From assembly GCF_010448835.1 (NCBI RefSeq), contig NZ_CP048409.1, positions 2,922,001 through 2,986,000 of the forward strand: a DNA stretch of 64,000 nucleotides, given 5' to 3'. Below the pieces are notes generated by a model, which was given only the letters and a program-made list of their open reading frames with translations, made no database searches and was not told where the DNA came from. Origin of the DNA: Draconibacterium halophilum (GTDB taxonomy: Bacteria; Bacteroidota; Bacteroidia; Bacteroidales; Prolixibacteraceae). Positions 35,495 through 44,372 of this stretch are shown in pieces. Position 1 is the stretch's first letter; every line of letters starts with the position of its first letter. Position numbers and translations under genes: made by a program.

Positions 35495-36842
35495 AAAAGA
35501 TAATAACAATAATAATCATATTCATTTCAGGGTTGAATGCGTTGCAGGCACAAACAAATCAAATTTCCGCATCCGCGTTCCCCCTACCCCTAAAGGGGAA
35601 AGCCAGGCCGCGGAAAAAGTTCTCCCCTTGAGGGGAGTCAGAGGGGTGAGTAACGGGAATCAAGTTGCTCAGACACTGGACAGCTACCTTGAAATAGCAG
35701 CAGAAAATAATCCGGGGCTACAGGCTCAGTATAAGGATTTTGAGGCTGCACTGCAAAAAGTACCGCAAGTAAGTTCGTTACCTGACCCTACGTTTTCTTT
35801 TGGCTATTTTATTTCGCCAATAGAAACGCGTGTTGGACCGCAACGGGCAAAATTCTCGCTCAGCCAGATGTTTCCATGGTTTGGAACGCTGGAAGCAAAG
35901 GCTGATGCTGCTTCGCTAATGGCCGATGCAAAATACCAGACGTTTCTCGACGCTCGCAACAGGCTTTATTACAGTGTATCGGAAGCGTATTATCCTTTGA
36001 TTGAGCTGAAGCAGTTGAAAGCAATTGAACAGGAAAATATCGAAATTCTTCAGTCGTATAAAACCATTGCCAACTCCAAATTTAAAAACGGAGTGTCGCC
36101 AATGACGGATGTTTTGCGGGTGGATATCATGCTGAAAGAAGCTCAAACCAATCTTGGTATTCTGAATAAAAAGGAGAAACCCTTGTTGGCTACATTTAAT
36201 AATTTGCTCAACAGAAATGAGGGCGAAGCTGTAGTTGTTCAGGATTCATTATTCGTTGAGACATTGCCCGACAATTTCAGGAGGGATTCTTTACTGACTA
36301 ACAATCCGTTGCTCGATGCGATTGAGTTAAAACAACAAGCCAGCGAAAAAAGCGAGCTTGTTGCACAACGACAAGGACTTCCAAAAGTGGGTATAGGTTT
36401 GGATTACGCGATTACTGGAAAACGTACTGATATGGACGTGGAAGATAATGGCAAAAATGCATTTATGCCAATGGTTTCGGTGAGTATCCCAATTTTCAGA
36501 AAGAAATACCGGGCAGCAGAAACAGAGGCACAACTGATGCAGGAAAAGTATTCTTTTCAAAAAGAGGAAACCATTAATTCGCTCACCTCTGGTTACGAAT
36601 CCGTTTGGTTTCAGCTTCAACAGCAAAAAGACTTAATTGAACTTTATGAGGCGCAAGTATTGGAAACCGAACAAACACTGAACCTATTGTTTAGTGCCTA
36701 CGGAAATTCGGGAAAAGATTTTGAGGAAGTTTTGCGCATGCAGCAGCAACTGCTTAAATACGAAAAAATGAAAGCCACGGCTGAAACACAATATCAAACC
36801 GCTTTGGCAAAACTAAATTACATTACTGCAAAAACATATTAA
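35491..36842 (+). pseudogene. TolC-family outer-membrane efflux channel, frame broken by a repeat insertion
   Basis: The true start is ATG 35491, coupled to the cusA stop (ATGA). It gives a signal peptide (IIIIFISGLNALQAQTNQ), then runs out of frame into TGA at 35629 because of a 101-bp insertion (35563-35663). The mature channel continues in another frame from about 35664 (VAQTLDSYLEIAAENNPG) to 36842, about 390 residues with TolC features (SSLPDPTFSFGYF, FSLSQMFPWFGTLEAKAD, GIGLDYAITG, FRKKYRAAETEAQL). Restart codons TTG 35628 or GTG 35646 would make a protein without a signal peptide. It is therefore probably not exported, unless frameshifting occurs. Nearby intact TolC genes could replace it. 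Confidence 0.85.
35557..35663. repeat. 101-bp palindromic insertion with 6-bp target duplication
   Basis: AATCAA at 35557-35562 is repeated at 35658-35663. Between them lies a G/C-rich element whose arms are inverted copies: CCCCCTACCCCTAAAGGGGA on the left and, on the right, CCCCTTGAGGGGAGTCAGAG followed by GGGTGAG. Deleting 35563-35663 joins the signal peptide to the mature channel in frame (...TNQ-VAQTLDSY...). No coding capacity of its own. Confidence 0.88.
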
Positions 36843-36843
36843 A

Positions 36844-38625
36844 ATGAACACAAATAGAAAAACAATAATTATAGTTCTGTCGACACTGGTAATTGGAATA
36901 TTGCTGGGGTGGTTGATATTTGGTGGTTCATCAAACAAAGCTACTGAGGAACACCTGCACGAACACACTTTAGAAGAAGTAGCCGGAGAAACCACCTGGA
37001 CCTGTTCTATGCACCCGCAAATCCGGCAGGGCGAACCCGGTGACTGTCCAATATGCGGAATGGATTTAATCCCGTTGGAAGAAGATCAAAACAGCGATAT
37101 CGATCCAAAAGCAGTAAGTATGTCTTCCACAGCAATGCAACTGGCTAGCATTCAAACTGCTGTTGTAGGTTCTTCATATCCTGTAAAAGTAGTAAGGCTC
37201 GATGGCAAAGTTCAGCAAGATGAACGGTTGGTTTTTTCACAGTCGTCGCATATACCGGGTAGGATTGAAGATCTAATGGTGAATTTTACAGGCGACTACG
37301 TTCAAAAAGGACAAGTGATTGCCTCGGTGTATTCACCCGATTTGGTAACTGCCCAGGAAGAATTGTTTCAAGCGCAAAAGATTAAAGAATCACAACCACA
37401 ACTTTTTGAAGCAGCCCAGGAAAAACTAAAAAACTGGAAGCTGACCGACGAGCAGATCAACCAAATTTTAGCTTCCGAAGAAACAGTGGAAATATTCGAT
37501 GTTCAGGCTGAAGTATCGGGTTATGTCATACAAAAAAAGGTAAACACCGGCGATTATGTGAGCAGAGGTGAGGCCATTTACGAAGTGGCCGATCTTTCGC
37601 GGGTTTGGGTACTTTTCAATGTGTATGAATCGGATCTGCCCTGGATTAACAAAGGCGACAAAGTAACTTTTTCGATGGAATCGCTTCCCGGAGAAACATT
37701 TGAAGGAACGATCGATTACCTCGATCCGGTTATCAATCCCAACACAAGAGTGGCCAGGGCACGGGTTGTAAAATCCAATCCCGGGCTAAAATTGAAACCC
37801 GAAATGTTTGTATCAGGCAAGGTGGACGCGAAACTCCCTCAAACCGATGCCGTAGTGGTTCCAAAAACAGCGGTTATGTGGACTGGTGAGCGTTCGGTGG
37901 TGTATGTAAAATTAAGGACCAACCAAGGAGTATATTTTAAAATGCGCAAGGTAAATCTCGGCCCTGCCCTTGGCGAAAGTTACATTATTGAAGACGGAGT
38001 TCAGCAAGGTGAAGAGATTGCTGTAAACGGTACATTTAGTATTGATGCAGCGGCACAGCTTGCCGGCAAACCGAGTATGATGAGTCCCGAGGGAGGATCG
38101 GTTTCAACAGGTCATAATCACGGCGGAATGGAAATGAGTGAAGAAGCAAATAATGCTCCGATAGAGCAGGTGGAAGCCGATCCGGCATTTGTTAATCAAC
38201 TTACCGATTTTTACAAAGCCTACCTTAAAATGAATGAAGCCTTTATTGAAACAGATGCTGCTAAAGTGAGTGCGGAGGCGAAGAAAGCTTTAGTCGCACT
38301 GGGAAAAGTTGAAATGGGATTATTAAAAGGTGATACGCACATGGCCTGGATGGATCAGCTAAGTGTACTGAAACCGACATTGGAAAACATTGCGAACAGC
38401 GAGAACATCGAAAAACAACGCTTGGAGTACGCCACTTTTAACCTTGCATTTTACAAAAGTATGAAAATGTTTGGGCTAAATAACGACACTGCTTACTACC
38501 AGTACTGCCCCATGGCTAATAGCGATCATGGTGCTTATTGGTTTAGCGCTGAGAAAGAAATCCGGAATCCTTATTTCGGAGATATGATGCTGAGTTGCGG
38601 CGAAACCCGGGAAACCATAAAATAA
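36844..38625 (+). CDS. cusB: CusB-like RND periplasmic adaptor with HMBD and DUF3347 domains
   Basis: 593 residues starting 2 bp after the TolC stop. N-terminal membrane anchor (IIIVLSTLVIGILLGWLIFG), then a heavy-metal-binding domain WTCSMHPQIRQGEPGDCPIC plus GMDLIP at about 50-77. The membrane-fusion core follows (LDGKVQQDERLVF, GRIEDLMVNFTGDYVQKGQV, GDYVSRGEAIYEVADLSRVW, NPNTRVARARV), then a His/Met stretch (GHNHGGMEMSE). From about 445 to the end it is DUF3347 (FYKAYLKMNEAFIETDA, YYQYCPMAN). It links CusA to the channel and passes copper to the pump. Shares the operon with the broken TolC gene. Confidence 0.92.
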   Translation: MNTNRKTIIIVLSTLVIGILLGWLIFGGSSNKATEEHLHEHTLEEVAGETTWTCSMHPQIRQGEPGDCPICGMDLIPLEEDQNSDIDPKAVSMSSTAMQLASIQTAVVGSSYPVKVVRLDGKVQQDERLVFSQSSHIPGRIEDLMVNFTGDYVQKGQVIASVYSPDLVTAQEELFQAQKIKESQPQLFEAAQEKLKNWKLTDEQINQILASEETVEIFDVQAEVSGYVIQKKVNTGDYVSRGEAIYEVADLSRVWVLFNVYESDLPWINKGDKVTFSMESLPGETFEGTIDYLDPVINPNTRVARARVVKSNPGLKLKPEMFVSGKVDAKLPQTDAVVVPKTAVMWTGERSVVYVKLRTNQGVYFKMRKVNLGPALGESYIIEDGVQQGEEIAVNGTFSIDAAAQLAGKPSMMSPEGGSVSTGHNHGGMEMSEEANNAPIEQVEADPAFVNQLTDFYKAYLKMNEAFIETDAAKVSAEAKKALVALGKVEMGLLKGDTHMAWMDQLSVLKPTLENIANSENIEKQRLEYATFNLAFYKSMKMFGLNNDTAYYQYCPMANSDHGAYWFSAEKEIRNPYFGDMMLSCGETRETIK

Positions 38626-38702
38626 ATAATCACGGAGGAATTTATTAAAACGATTGGTACAATAAAGAACCAGAAGTTATTACAAATTAAAAAATCACAA
38701 AT

Positions 38703-39233
38703 ATGAAACGAATAAATATCTTGTTTGCAATTGCCCTGATAGCAGGGTTTATGGCTTGCAATAAAAACGACGAAGCTCCCACCGATGACAGTATTGAAGG
38801 AACTTATACCGGTACATTAACAGCGAGCTTAAAAAGTGCCCAGGGAATACTTCCCGGCAGCTCAAACGCAACAATGGTTGTAACAAAATCGGGCGAAGAG
38901 CTGATTCAGGTTCACTGTTTTACCGATGAGATCGACACTACCTTTATGCTTAATTATTACGAACACAACGACAGTGTGATGGTGTGCCTTAATGGAGAAG
39001 CCTTTACCGAAATGTACGGCCATATGATGGGCCAGGGACATATGGGCGGAGGAATGATGGGCGACATCGGACCAAATCAGTCCGAATGGCAACATCACAT
39101 GAGCGATGAGCATCAACCGGGAGATGAGCACTTTGGAGGTTTCGACCGGATGAATCATTCGTTTGGATACAAATTTGATATGGTAGATGGTACTAGTCAC
39201 TACAGTATGTATTTCGAGGGAACAAAAAATTAA
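38703..39233 (+). CDS. His/Met-rich lipoprotein of unknown function
   Basis: 176 residues; lipobox with Cys19 (GFMAC). The first half has a small beta-sandwich look (SIEGTYTGTLTASLK, ATMVVTKSGEE). The second half carries MYGHMMGQGHMGGGMMGD and later HHMSDEHQPGDEHFGG, typical Cu(I)/Cu(II) ligands. I know no family name. Location between cusB and HMA proteins suggests a periplasmic copper buffer or carrier. Confidence 0.72.
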   Translation: MKRINILFAIALIAGFMACNKNDEAPTDDSIEGTYTGTLTASLKSAQGILPGSSNATMVVTKSGEELIQVHCFTDEIDTTFMLNYYEHNDSVMVCLNGEAFTEMYGHMMGQGHMGGGMMGDIGPNQSEWQHHMSDEHQPGDEHFGGFDRMNHSFGYKFDMVDGTSHYSMYFEGTKN

Positions 39234-39312
39234 AAAAGTACAAGCCTTTTTAAAAGTTTTATAACACAACGCGATAGAAAATTTGATTTATTAACCATTA
39301 AAAATTTATAAG

Positions 39313-39684
39313 ATGAAAACAAAAGTTTTAAGTTTAGTAGCCCTGTTTATTATGGGAGCATTTACCGTTTTTGCAGGAAATAAAACGGAGAAAATTAAAG
39401 TTTACGGAAACTGTGGCATGTGCGAAAAACGCATTGAAAAAGCGGTTAACGCTGTAGAAGGTGTATCAAAAGCCGATTGGGATAAAGAAACCAAAATGCT
39501 GGAAGTAACTTTCGACGATGCCAAAACGAATGTTCACAAAGTACACATGGCTGTTGCAGAAGTTGGTCACGATACCGATATGCACAAAGCAAAAGACGAA
39601 GTTTACGATAAACTTCCTGGCTGCTGCAAATACGATCGTTCTGCTGAAGAAAAAGCAGAATCTCATGATGGCCATATGCATTAA
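39313..39684 (+). CDS. Exported heavy-metal-associated (HMA) domain protein
   Basis: 123 residues with signal peptide (to about residue 21, FTVFAGN) and one HMA domain: IKVYGNCGMCEKRIEKAV with Cys34 and Cys37 (CxxC), and ADWDKETKMLEVTF as the second strand. C-terminal additions LPGCCKY and ESHDGHMH add ligands. A periplasmic copper chaperone by family. Followed by a strong terminator. Confidence 0.88.
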   Translation: MKTKVLSLVALFIMGAFTVFAGNKTEKIKVYGNCGMCEKRIEKAVNAVEGVSKADWDKETKMLEVTFDDAKTNVHKVHMAVAEVGHDTDMHKAKDEVYDKLPGCCKYDRSAEEKAESHDGHMH

Positions 39685-39694
39685 TAATTAAAGA

Positions 39695-39732
39695 AAAGAG
39701 CTGCTCGGGATATATCCGGCAGCTCTTTTTTA
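39695..39732 (+). terminator. Rho-independent terminator after the HMA gene
   Basis: AAAGAGCTGC pairs perfectly with GCAGCTCTTT (39719-39728) around a 14-nt loop, with a T run. It ends the cusABC-type transcript. Confidence 0.9.
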
Positions 39733-39746
39733 AAATTCACACAATA

Positions 39747-39953
39747 ATGGATATTCAGTTAAAGTCAACGATTACCTGTCCTGCCTGTCACTTTCAGCAG
39801 GAAGAAACCATGCCTGAAAATGCTTGCAGCTTTTTTTATGAATGCTCAAATTGCAAGGCTGTTATTAAACCTTTACCAGGCGATTGCTGTGTGTTTTGTT
39901 CTTACGGAACGGTAAATTGTCCACCTGAACAGAAAGGTGAAAAATGTTGTTAG
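39747..39953 (+). CDS. GDCCVxC-domain small Cys-rich protein
   Basis: 68 residues with no signal peptide. Two Cys pairs near the start (TCPAC, ECSNCKAVI) make a zinc-ribbon-like fold, then the diagnostic GDCCVFCSYGTVNCPP and the ending GEKCC. The family occurs with mercury, copper and arsenic resistance genes; role unknown, probably cytoplasmic metal binding. Confidence 0.82.
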   Translation: MDIQLKSTITCPACHFQQEETMPENACSFFYECSNCKAVIKPLPGDCCVFCSYGTVNCPPEQKGEKCC

Positions 39954-39990
39954 TAGATTAAATTTGTATTGAAATTTAAAAATTAAAATC

Positions 39991-40359
39991 ATGAAGAAGA
40001 TAAAAAATAACCTCCTTTTAATTGCGGTAATATTTTTACTATCACTGGCTTCAAACTCCGTTTTTGCAGCAGGTGCAGAACATCAGGCATTTGTTTCTGA
40101 GAAAGACACAACGTCACAGGAAAAAGTAGTCTGTTACGAAGTTTTCGGTATGGATTGTCCCGGTTGCCAATCGGCGCTGGAAAAACAAGTGAAGAAAATT
40201 GACGGCGTTGCCAATGCCAAAGCAAGCTTTAAAGAGAAGCAAGTGATTATTGAATTAAAACCAGGAGCAGAGGTTACTGAAAAAGAAATCGAAGAACGAA
40301 TTAAGAAAGCCAACTTCACACCGGGTAAAAAAATTGAACTTTCAAAAAATGAAGAATAA
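39991..40359 (+). CDS. Exported HMA-domain protein
   Basis: 122 residues; signal peptide to about residue 26 (LLSLASNSVFAAGA) and an HMA domain CYEVFGMDCPGCQSALEKQV with Cys56 and Cys59. The second half (KASFKEKQVIIELKPG, ANFTPGKKIEL) completes the fold. A second chaperone of the locus with little similarity to the first beyond the motif. Its end overlaps the next gene start by 11 bp. Confidence 0.85.
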   Translation: MKKIKNNLLLIAVIFLLSLASNSVFAAGAEHQAFVSEKDTTSQEKVVCYEVFGMDCPGCQSALEKQVKKIDGVANAKASFKEKQVIIELKPGAEVTEKEIEERIKKANFTPGKKIELSKNEE

Positions 40360-41152
40360 ATTTCTGAGATTTGTCTTATTGTCGGCTTTTTTATTCTCCG
40401 CTGCATGGCAAACGAAAGCAGAAGGAATTAGTGTGGATGCCGGACTAACTCCCGCGCAAGACCGGATTGTTGTGCGGCTACAATACAGAAACATCCTAAA
40501 CCAAATGGGCGACAACGACATGGTGATGCACATGATGCCGGTGGTAGTAGCTTACGGTTTAAGCCCGGATATTACACTAATGTTGCGGAATGGGTACCGT
40601 GCTGTCGGAACAAATGAAACCATGATGGAAATGGACAACCGCTGGATGGATCCATTCCTGATGGGAAAAGTAAAATTGTATCGCCACAATACACGTGTTT
40701 ATTCGCTTGGTGTGGCTGGTTTTGCAGGTACCACATTTCCGGTACTGAACAGTTCGGTTTCTAAAACCTACAGCCCTGTTATGGGTATAAATGCATCGTT
40801 TCGCCCCGGACTTTGGTCATTCGATTTAAACAATGCGTACGAATGGGTAAATTACAATATGGAAGAAAATCAATCCTCGGCGCGTCAACTGCAGCTGAAT
40901 CTCGCTGTTTCACGAAATATTTTATTGCCTGGAATAGAAAACTGGGTGCTGGCGCCTGTGCAGGAATTTTCTTTTGTAAGAAACAATCCGGCAACCGGTG
41001 AATCGGGTTCCTTTGGTTTTATATCTCCGGGGGTCCAGCTGGTTTCGCCGCATGTGAAATTTGAAGGGCTTTATCAAATTGCGATAAACTCATCTCAGCC
41101 AGGAATTAAAAATGGTAACCGCCTGATTTTGGGATTTCGGTTTATGTTTTAA
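40349..41152 (+). CDS. Outer-membrane beta-barrel protein, transporter-like (Phenol_MetA_deg type)
   Basis: Start set at ATG 40349 (MKNKFLRFVLL); a TTG at 40334 is less likely. 267 residues: signal peptide to about residue 25 (AAWQTKAEG), then alternating strands ending GNRLILGFRFMF with terminal Phe, as in outer-membrane barrels. Met-rich segments (MVMHMMPVV, MMEMDNRWMDPFLMG) fit a copper setting. The fold resembles the transporter family of the MetA phenol-degradation group. Substrate unknown. Confidence 0.72.
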   Translation: MKNKFLRFVLLSAFLFSAAWQTKAEGISVDAGLTPAQDRIVVRLQYRNILNQMGDNDMVMHMMPVVVAYGLSPDITLMLRNGYRAVGTNETMMEMDNRWMDPFLMGKVKLYRHNTRVYSLGVAGFAGTTFPVLNSSVSKTYSPVMGINASFRPGLWSFDLNNAYEWVNYNMEENQSSARQLQLNLAVSRNILLPGIENWVLAPVQEFSFVRNNPATGESGSFGFISPGVQLVSPHVKFEGLYQIAINSSQPGIKNGNRLILGFRFMF

Positions 41153-41205
41153 CTAGTGTGCGGCGTTTTCCAAATGGTCGGTTAATTGCCGTGTTTAAAA
41201 ACCAA

Positions 41206-42501
41206 CTAATGTTCATTTGTTCTTGATAAAAACCATTTCTCACCAAAGTAAATAAGTAACATAGCTCCTACAGCAACAAGCACCACTGGCAAGTCGTTTT
41301 TTGCTTTCGTTAAAACAAAACCGGATAGAACAACCAGATCGAGTACAATCGCAGAAATTACGATTGCTGGTTTAAAGTCAATCTTTCCGCGTAAATTTTT
41401 TAGCAGTCCGTAGTGTATCCCAATGTCCATAACCAGGTAAAAAATTGCGCCGAGCGAAGCAATTCTGGAGAGGTCGAATAAAACAGTAAGCAGGATTGCA
41501 AGCCCGGCGATGTACACCAGCATGTGTTTTTGAATCCTGCCCGACATCCCAAGGTGGCTGTGGGGGATCAGTTTCATTTCGGTGAGCATGGCAGTCATTC
41601 GCGAAACGGCAAATATGCTTGCGATTATTCCGGAGATCGTGGCAATGATGGCCACAAAAACGGTGACCCAAACACCATATTTTCCAAAAGCCGGACGAGC
41701 TGCTTCGGCAAGCGAATAATCCTTTGCAGAAATGATTTCCTCAATTGACAAAGATGAAGCCACCGAAATGGCTACTAAATAATAAAGCACCACACAAATA
41801 GCAATGGAAATGATAATAGCGCGGCCTACATTTTTGTGTGGTTTTTTAATCTCGTCACCACTGTTGGTAATGGTTGTAAACCCTTTGTAAGCCAATATGG
41901 TAAGTGCCAGTGCTCCTATAAAGCTTGTGACTGACTTGTCAGGCAGGGTTTTTGGAAGGGTCTCGTTGAAACTAAAACCGGCAGCCCACAAACCTCCGAT
42001 GGCCAACACCGCCAATCCGCCAACTTTTAAAACCGCCATCGTAAACGACGATTTTTCAATGAATTTATTACCCGAAATATTCACCACAAATGCCAACACA
42101 ATAAGGGCAACTCCAAGCACCGGCACCCAGAAGGTGTTTTTTCCCACATCAAACAACTGTAACACATAGGTGCCAAATGTACGGGCAACCAAGCTTTCAT
42201 TGATGATCATTGAAAAAGCCATCAACAGTTCCGCAAATGCGGTGAATGTGGTTTTGCCGTATTCCTTTTTCAGATACATGCCAATGCCTCCGGCCGAGGG
42301 AAACGCATTGGACAATTTAACGTATGAATAGGCGCTAAAAGCGGATATTACCGCGCCAATTACAAATGCGATAGGAAAAAGATTTCCGGATAATTCGGCA
42401 ACCTGTCCCAACAATGCAAATATTCCGGCACCAATCATCACTCCCGTCCCCATAGAAACGGCGCCAGTTAACGAAAGACTATTTTTTTTGTAATCATTCA
42501 T
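41206..42501 (-). CDS. APC-family amino-acid/polyamine permease
   Basis: 431 residues with twelve hydrophobic segments. Start block LTGAVSMGTGVMIGAGIFALLGQVAELSG contains the G-[IV]-G-A-G-I-F substrate-binding loop of the APC superfamily; FSAYSYVKLSNAFPSAGGI follows. LAYKGFTTITNSGDEIKKPHKNVGRAI is the helix 6-7 loop. A proton- or sodium-coupled amino-acid importer by family; substrate unknown. Divergent from the surrounding efflux genes, and its start overlaps the end of a decayed gene upstream. Confidence 0.87.
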   Translation of the reverse strand: MNDYKKNSLSLTGAVSMGTGVMIGAGIFALLGQVAELSGNLFPIAFVIGAVISAFSAYSYVKLSNAFPSAGGIGMYLKKEYGKTTFTAFAELLMAFSMIINESLVARTFGTYVLQLFDVGKNTFWVPVLGVALIVLAFVVNISGNKFIEKSSFTMAVLKVGGLAVLAIGGLWAAGFSFNETLPKTLPDKSVTSFIGALALTILAYKGFTTITNSGDEIKKPHKNVGRAIIISIAICVVLYYLVAISVASSLSIEEIISAKDYSLAEAARPAFGKYGVWVTVFVAIIATISGIIASIFAVSRMTAMLTEMKLIPHSHLGMSGRIQKHMLVYIAGLAILLTVLFDLSRIASLGAIFYLVMDIGIHYGLLKNLRGKIDFKPAIVISAIVLDLVVLSGFVLTKAKNDLPVVLVAVGAMLLIYFGEKWFLSRTNEH

Positions 42502-42648
42502 GATTTAGAATCTTCTGGGTAATCTGCCTCCCGCTGCCAAATCGGCTAGTGTAGTTTGCCATTAATAAAACGTTTTTTGAAAGCCTGTATTCAGCACCAG
42601 TACTCCAACCTGTATCAAGGATGAAATAGTATCCGATTGCAGTCTGTT
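42494..42648 (-). pseudogene. C-terminal remnant of an outer-membrane-like gene
   Basis: An open stretch of about 50 codons with no start, closed upstream by a stop at 42646-42648. It reads GYYFILDTGWSTGAEYRLSK, then NVLLMANYTSRFG, a beta-strand pattern like the last strands of a barrel protein, and stops 8 bp inside the APC permease start. It looks like the leftover of a gene that was once ahead of the permease. Family not identified. Confidence 0.4.
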
Positions 42649-42665
42649 AACCCCATCCCTTCAGG

Positions 42666-43124
42666 CTATTTTCCTTTTTCTACCGGCAATCCTAAAGTTA
42701 CCCAGTCGTGCATACCACCGCGGTAGTACAGTATTTTATTGGGCGGGTAACCGGCCTCCAGTAAATTGCGGATGGCGGATGGCGATTGCGGGCATTGCGG
42801 CCCGTTGCAAAAGAAAATGGCAGGCTCATCGCGGTTCAATTCATTCATCCGATCAACCACCTCGTTGTACGGTATATTTTTCGCCCCGGGGATGGTCGAC
42901 ACTTTGTAGAAATCCGGGGTGCGCCCGTCAATTACCTGCATCCCTTTTTCCAGCGAATAATTTAATTCAATCTCATCTACCGTTCGAACGCCATCGGCTA
43001 TTTTAATAGGCTGAATTTTGCCCCATGTGGTATCAACCTGTACCAATCCGGTTTTGTCTTTCACCGGTTGCGGCACCATTTGCGAATCGTCTCTATTTGT
43101 CGTTCTTTTTTCATTAATATCCAT
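42666..43124 (-). CDS. Rhodanese-like domain protein
   Basis: Start set at ATG 43124 (MDINEKRTTNRDD); the longer frame upstream covers remnant sequence. 152 residues, cytoplasmic. Rhodanese fold from about residue 45: VIDGRTPDFYKVSTIPGAKN, then the active loop FFCNGPQCPQSPSAIRNLL with the first Cys as likely catalytic residue, and YYRGGMHDW. The loop is longer than in thiosulfate sulfurtransferases and has a second Cys. Sulfur transfer or redox role inferred. Confidence 0.8.
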   Translation of the reverse strand: MDINEKRTTNRDDSQMVPQPVKDKTGLVQVDTTWGKIQPIKIADGVRTVDEIELNYSLEKGMQVIDGRTPDFYKVSTIPGAKNIPYNEVVDRMNELNRDEPAIFFCNGPQCPQSPSAIRNLLEAGYPPNKILYYRGGMHDWVTLGLPVEKGK

Positions 43125-43137
43125 ATTTTGTTTCCTT

Positions 43138-43369
43138 TTATAGTAAATCTTTCTTGCGTTCGTCAAATTCCTGTTTGTCAATTTCACCGCGGGCATATCG
43201 TTCTTTTAGAATGTCCAAAGCCGTTTTACCGGTTCATTGATTTCTAACTCGATAATTTCCCGAGATTAACTTTTTGTTGACCATCAGTCGAACAAAAAGC
43301 TAACGAAGGAAGGAATGTGGTCAATACAGCTCCTTTGGCAGAATTTTTTAAAAATTGCTTTCGGTTCAT
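43138..43369 (-). pseudogene. Decayed gene: signal-peptide start and SHOCT-like end
   Basis: On the minus strand ATG 43369 opens MNRKQFLKNSAKGAVLTTFL with PSLAFCSTDGQQ (a lipoprotein or Tat-like export signal) and stops after 41 codons at 43244. In another frame just downstream, ALDILKERYARGEIDKQEF ends at 43138 and is a clear SHOCT-domain tail. The middle of the gene or genes is missing. This is remnant sequence, not a working gene. Confidence 0.6.
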
Positions 43370-43896
43370 TTTTTTATTGGCACAAAAAGAAAAAAGTGTG
43401 CCATTACGCTTTAAACAGTAGCAAACAACTTGTAGTTATTTAGTTATAGGAGAAGCGCAGATTTAAAGAGGCCAGGTGTGGAAAAAATTTCTCCAATTGT
43501 TGCGAAAGAAATTACACAGAATGGGGAATTATAATCCAAAAATATAAGGCTGCAAAAACAAATATCTTATTCGACAGAATGCCCCACTTATTTATAACCA
43601 TCTAAATATTAAAAAGATGAATACAAATATTTTAGATCAGCTGCCCTTTTTATGTTGGCAGCTATTATCGTGTTTGCCTTATTACTCAGTTTTTATTGAA
43701 TGGAAGCGAAAAAGAGTTCATCACATGCGAAACCCTTTTCTCTTTGGGGGCTAAATCCACAGGCTGTAGTAAAATTTCTACAAACAAAACTTGAACGATT
43801 TAACCATCTCCTTCGTAATCAATACTCTAAGCATACCTCTCAGAAATGGCATAATTTTGTGAGTATGAACTGTCTCGAACTTTAAAATATTTTATC
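43370..43896. other. 527-bp region without a convincing gene
   Basis: Contains two short frames from about 43617. ATG 43617 gives 47 codons of unremarkable sequence. The frame beginning at 43652 reads MLAAIIVFALLLSFY, which together with MNTNILDQ just upstream would make a one-helix peptide if one base were added near 43640. A 61-codon frame at 43700-43885 matches nothing I know. No promoter of the standard form is clear. Probably decayed sequence. Confidence 0.4.
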
Positions 43897-44286
43897 ATGA
43901 AGTACTATATTGAAACTAACGTTGACGCCACTTTCGAAGAAACAGTGGAAAAAGTGAAAGAAGAACTCAAAAAAGAAGGATTTGGTGTTCTTTCGGAAAT
44001 TGACATTCACGAAAAACTAAAAGAAAAACTGGATGTAGATTTTAAGAAGTATAAAATTATGGGCGCATGTAATCCACCTAAAGCCTTTGAAGCATTAAAG
44101 GCTGAAGATCACATCGGGCTTATGCTTCCTTGCAATGTGGTGGTGCAGGAATCATCTCATACAAATAAAATAACCGTTTCGGCTATCGACCCTGTAGCAT
44201 CGATGATGGCTGTTGACAATGCTGCTATAGAACCGATTGCCCATGAAATTAAAGAAATGCTTACCAAAGTAATCAGACAATTGTAG
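43897..44286 (+). CDS. DUF302 domain protein
   Basis: 129 residues, complete DUF302: VDATFEETVEKVKEELKKEG, GVLSEIDIHEKLKEKLDVDF, KYKIMGACNPPKAFEAL, LPCNVVVQE and ISAIDP-type VSAIDPVASM. No signal peptide. DUF302 proteins are widespread next to metal and sulfur-stress genes; some bind small ligands, but no activity is established. Stands between remnant sequence and the second RND operon. Confidence 0.9.
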   Translation: MKYYIETNVDATFEETVEKVKEELKKEGFGVLSEIDIHEKLKEKLDVDFKKYKIMGACNPPKAFEALKAEDHIGLMLPCNVVVQESSHTNKITVSAIDPVASMMAVDNAAIEPIAHEIKEMLTKVIRQL

Positions 44287-44332
44287 TTTGCATAAATAGG
44301 AAACAAAAAACATCCAATCTGCAACTTTTTAT

Positions 44333-44340
44333 TATTTTTG
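44333..44340 (+). promoter_or_regulatory. -7 promoter element of the second RND operon
   Basis: TATTTTTG matches TAnnTTTG, 33 bp before the first start codon. No TTTG is found 19-21 bp upstream. Confidence 0.4.
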
Positions 44341-44372
44341 TCGACATCTAAAGAATACGAAAAGTTTTATTT

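Noticed and set aside
35491..35663. Programmed frameshifting to make the TolC-type channel
   Set aside because: No slippery heptamer is evident, and a precise insertion with target duplication explains the break better.
43700..43885. 61-codon frame upstream of DUF302
   Set aside because: No recognisable motif or promoter, in a stretch with other gene debris; treated as chance.
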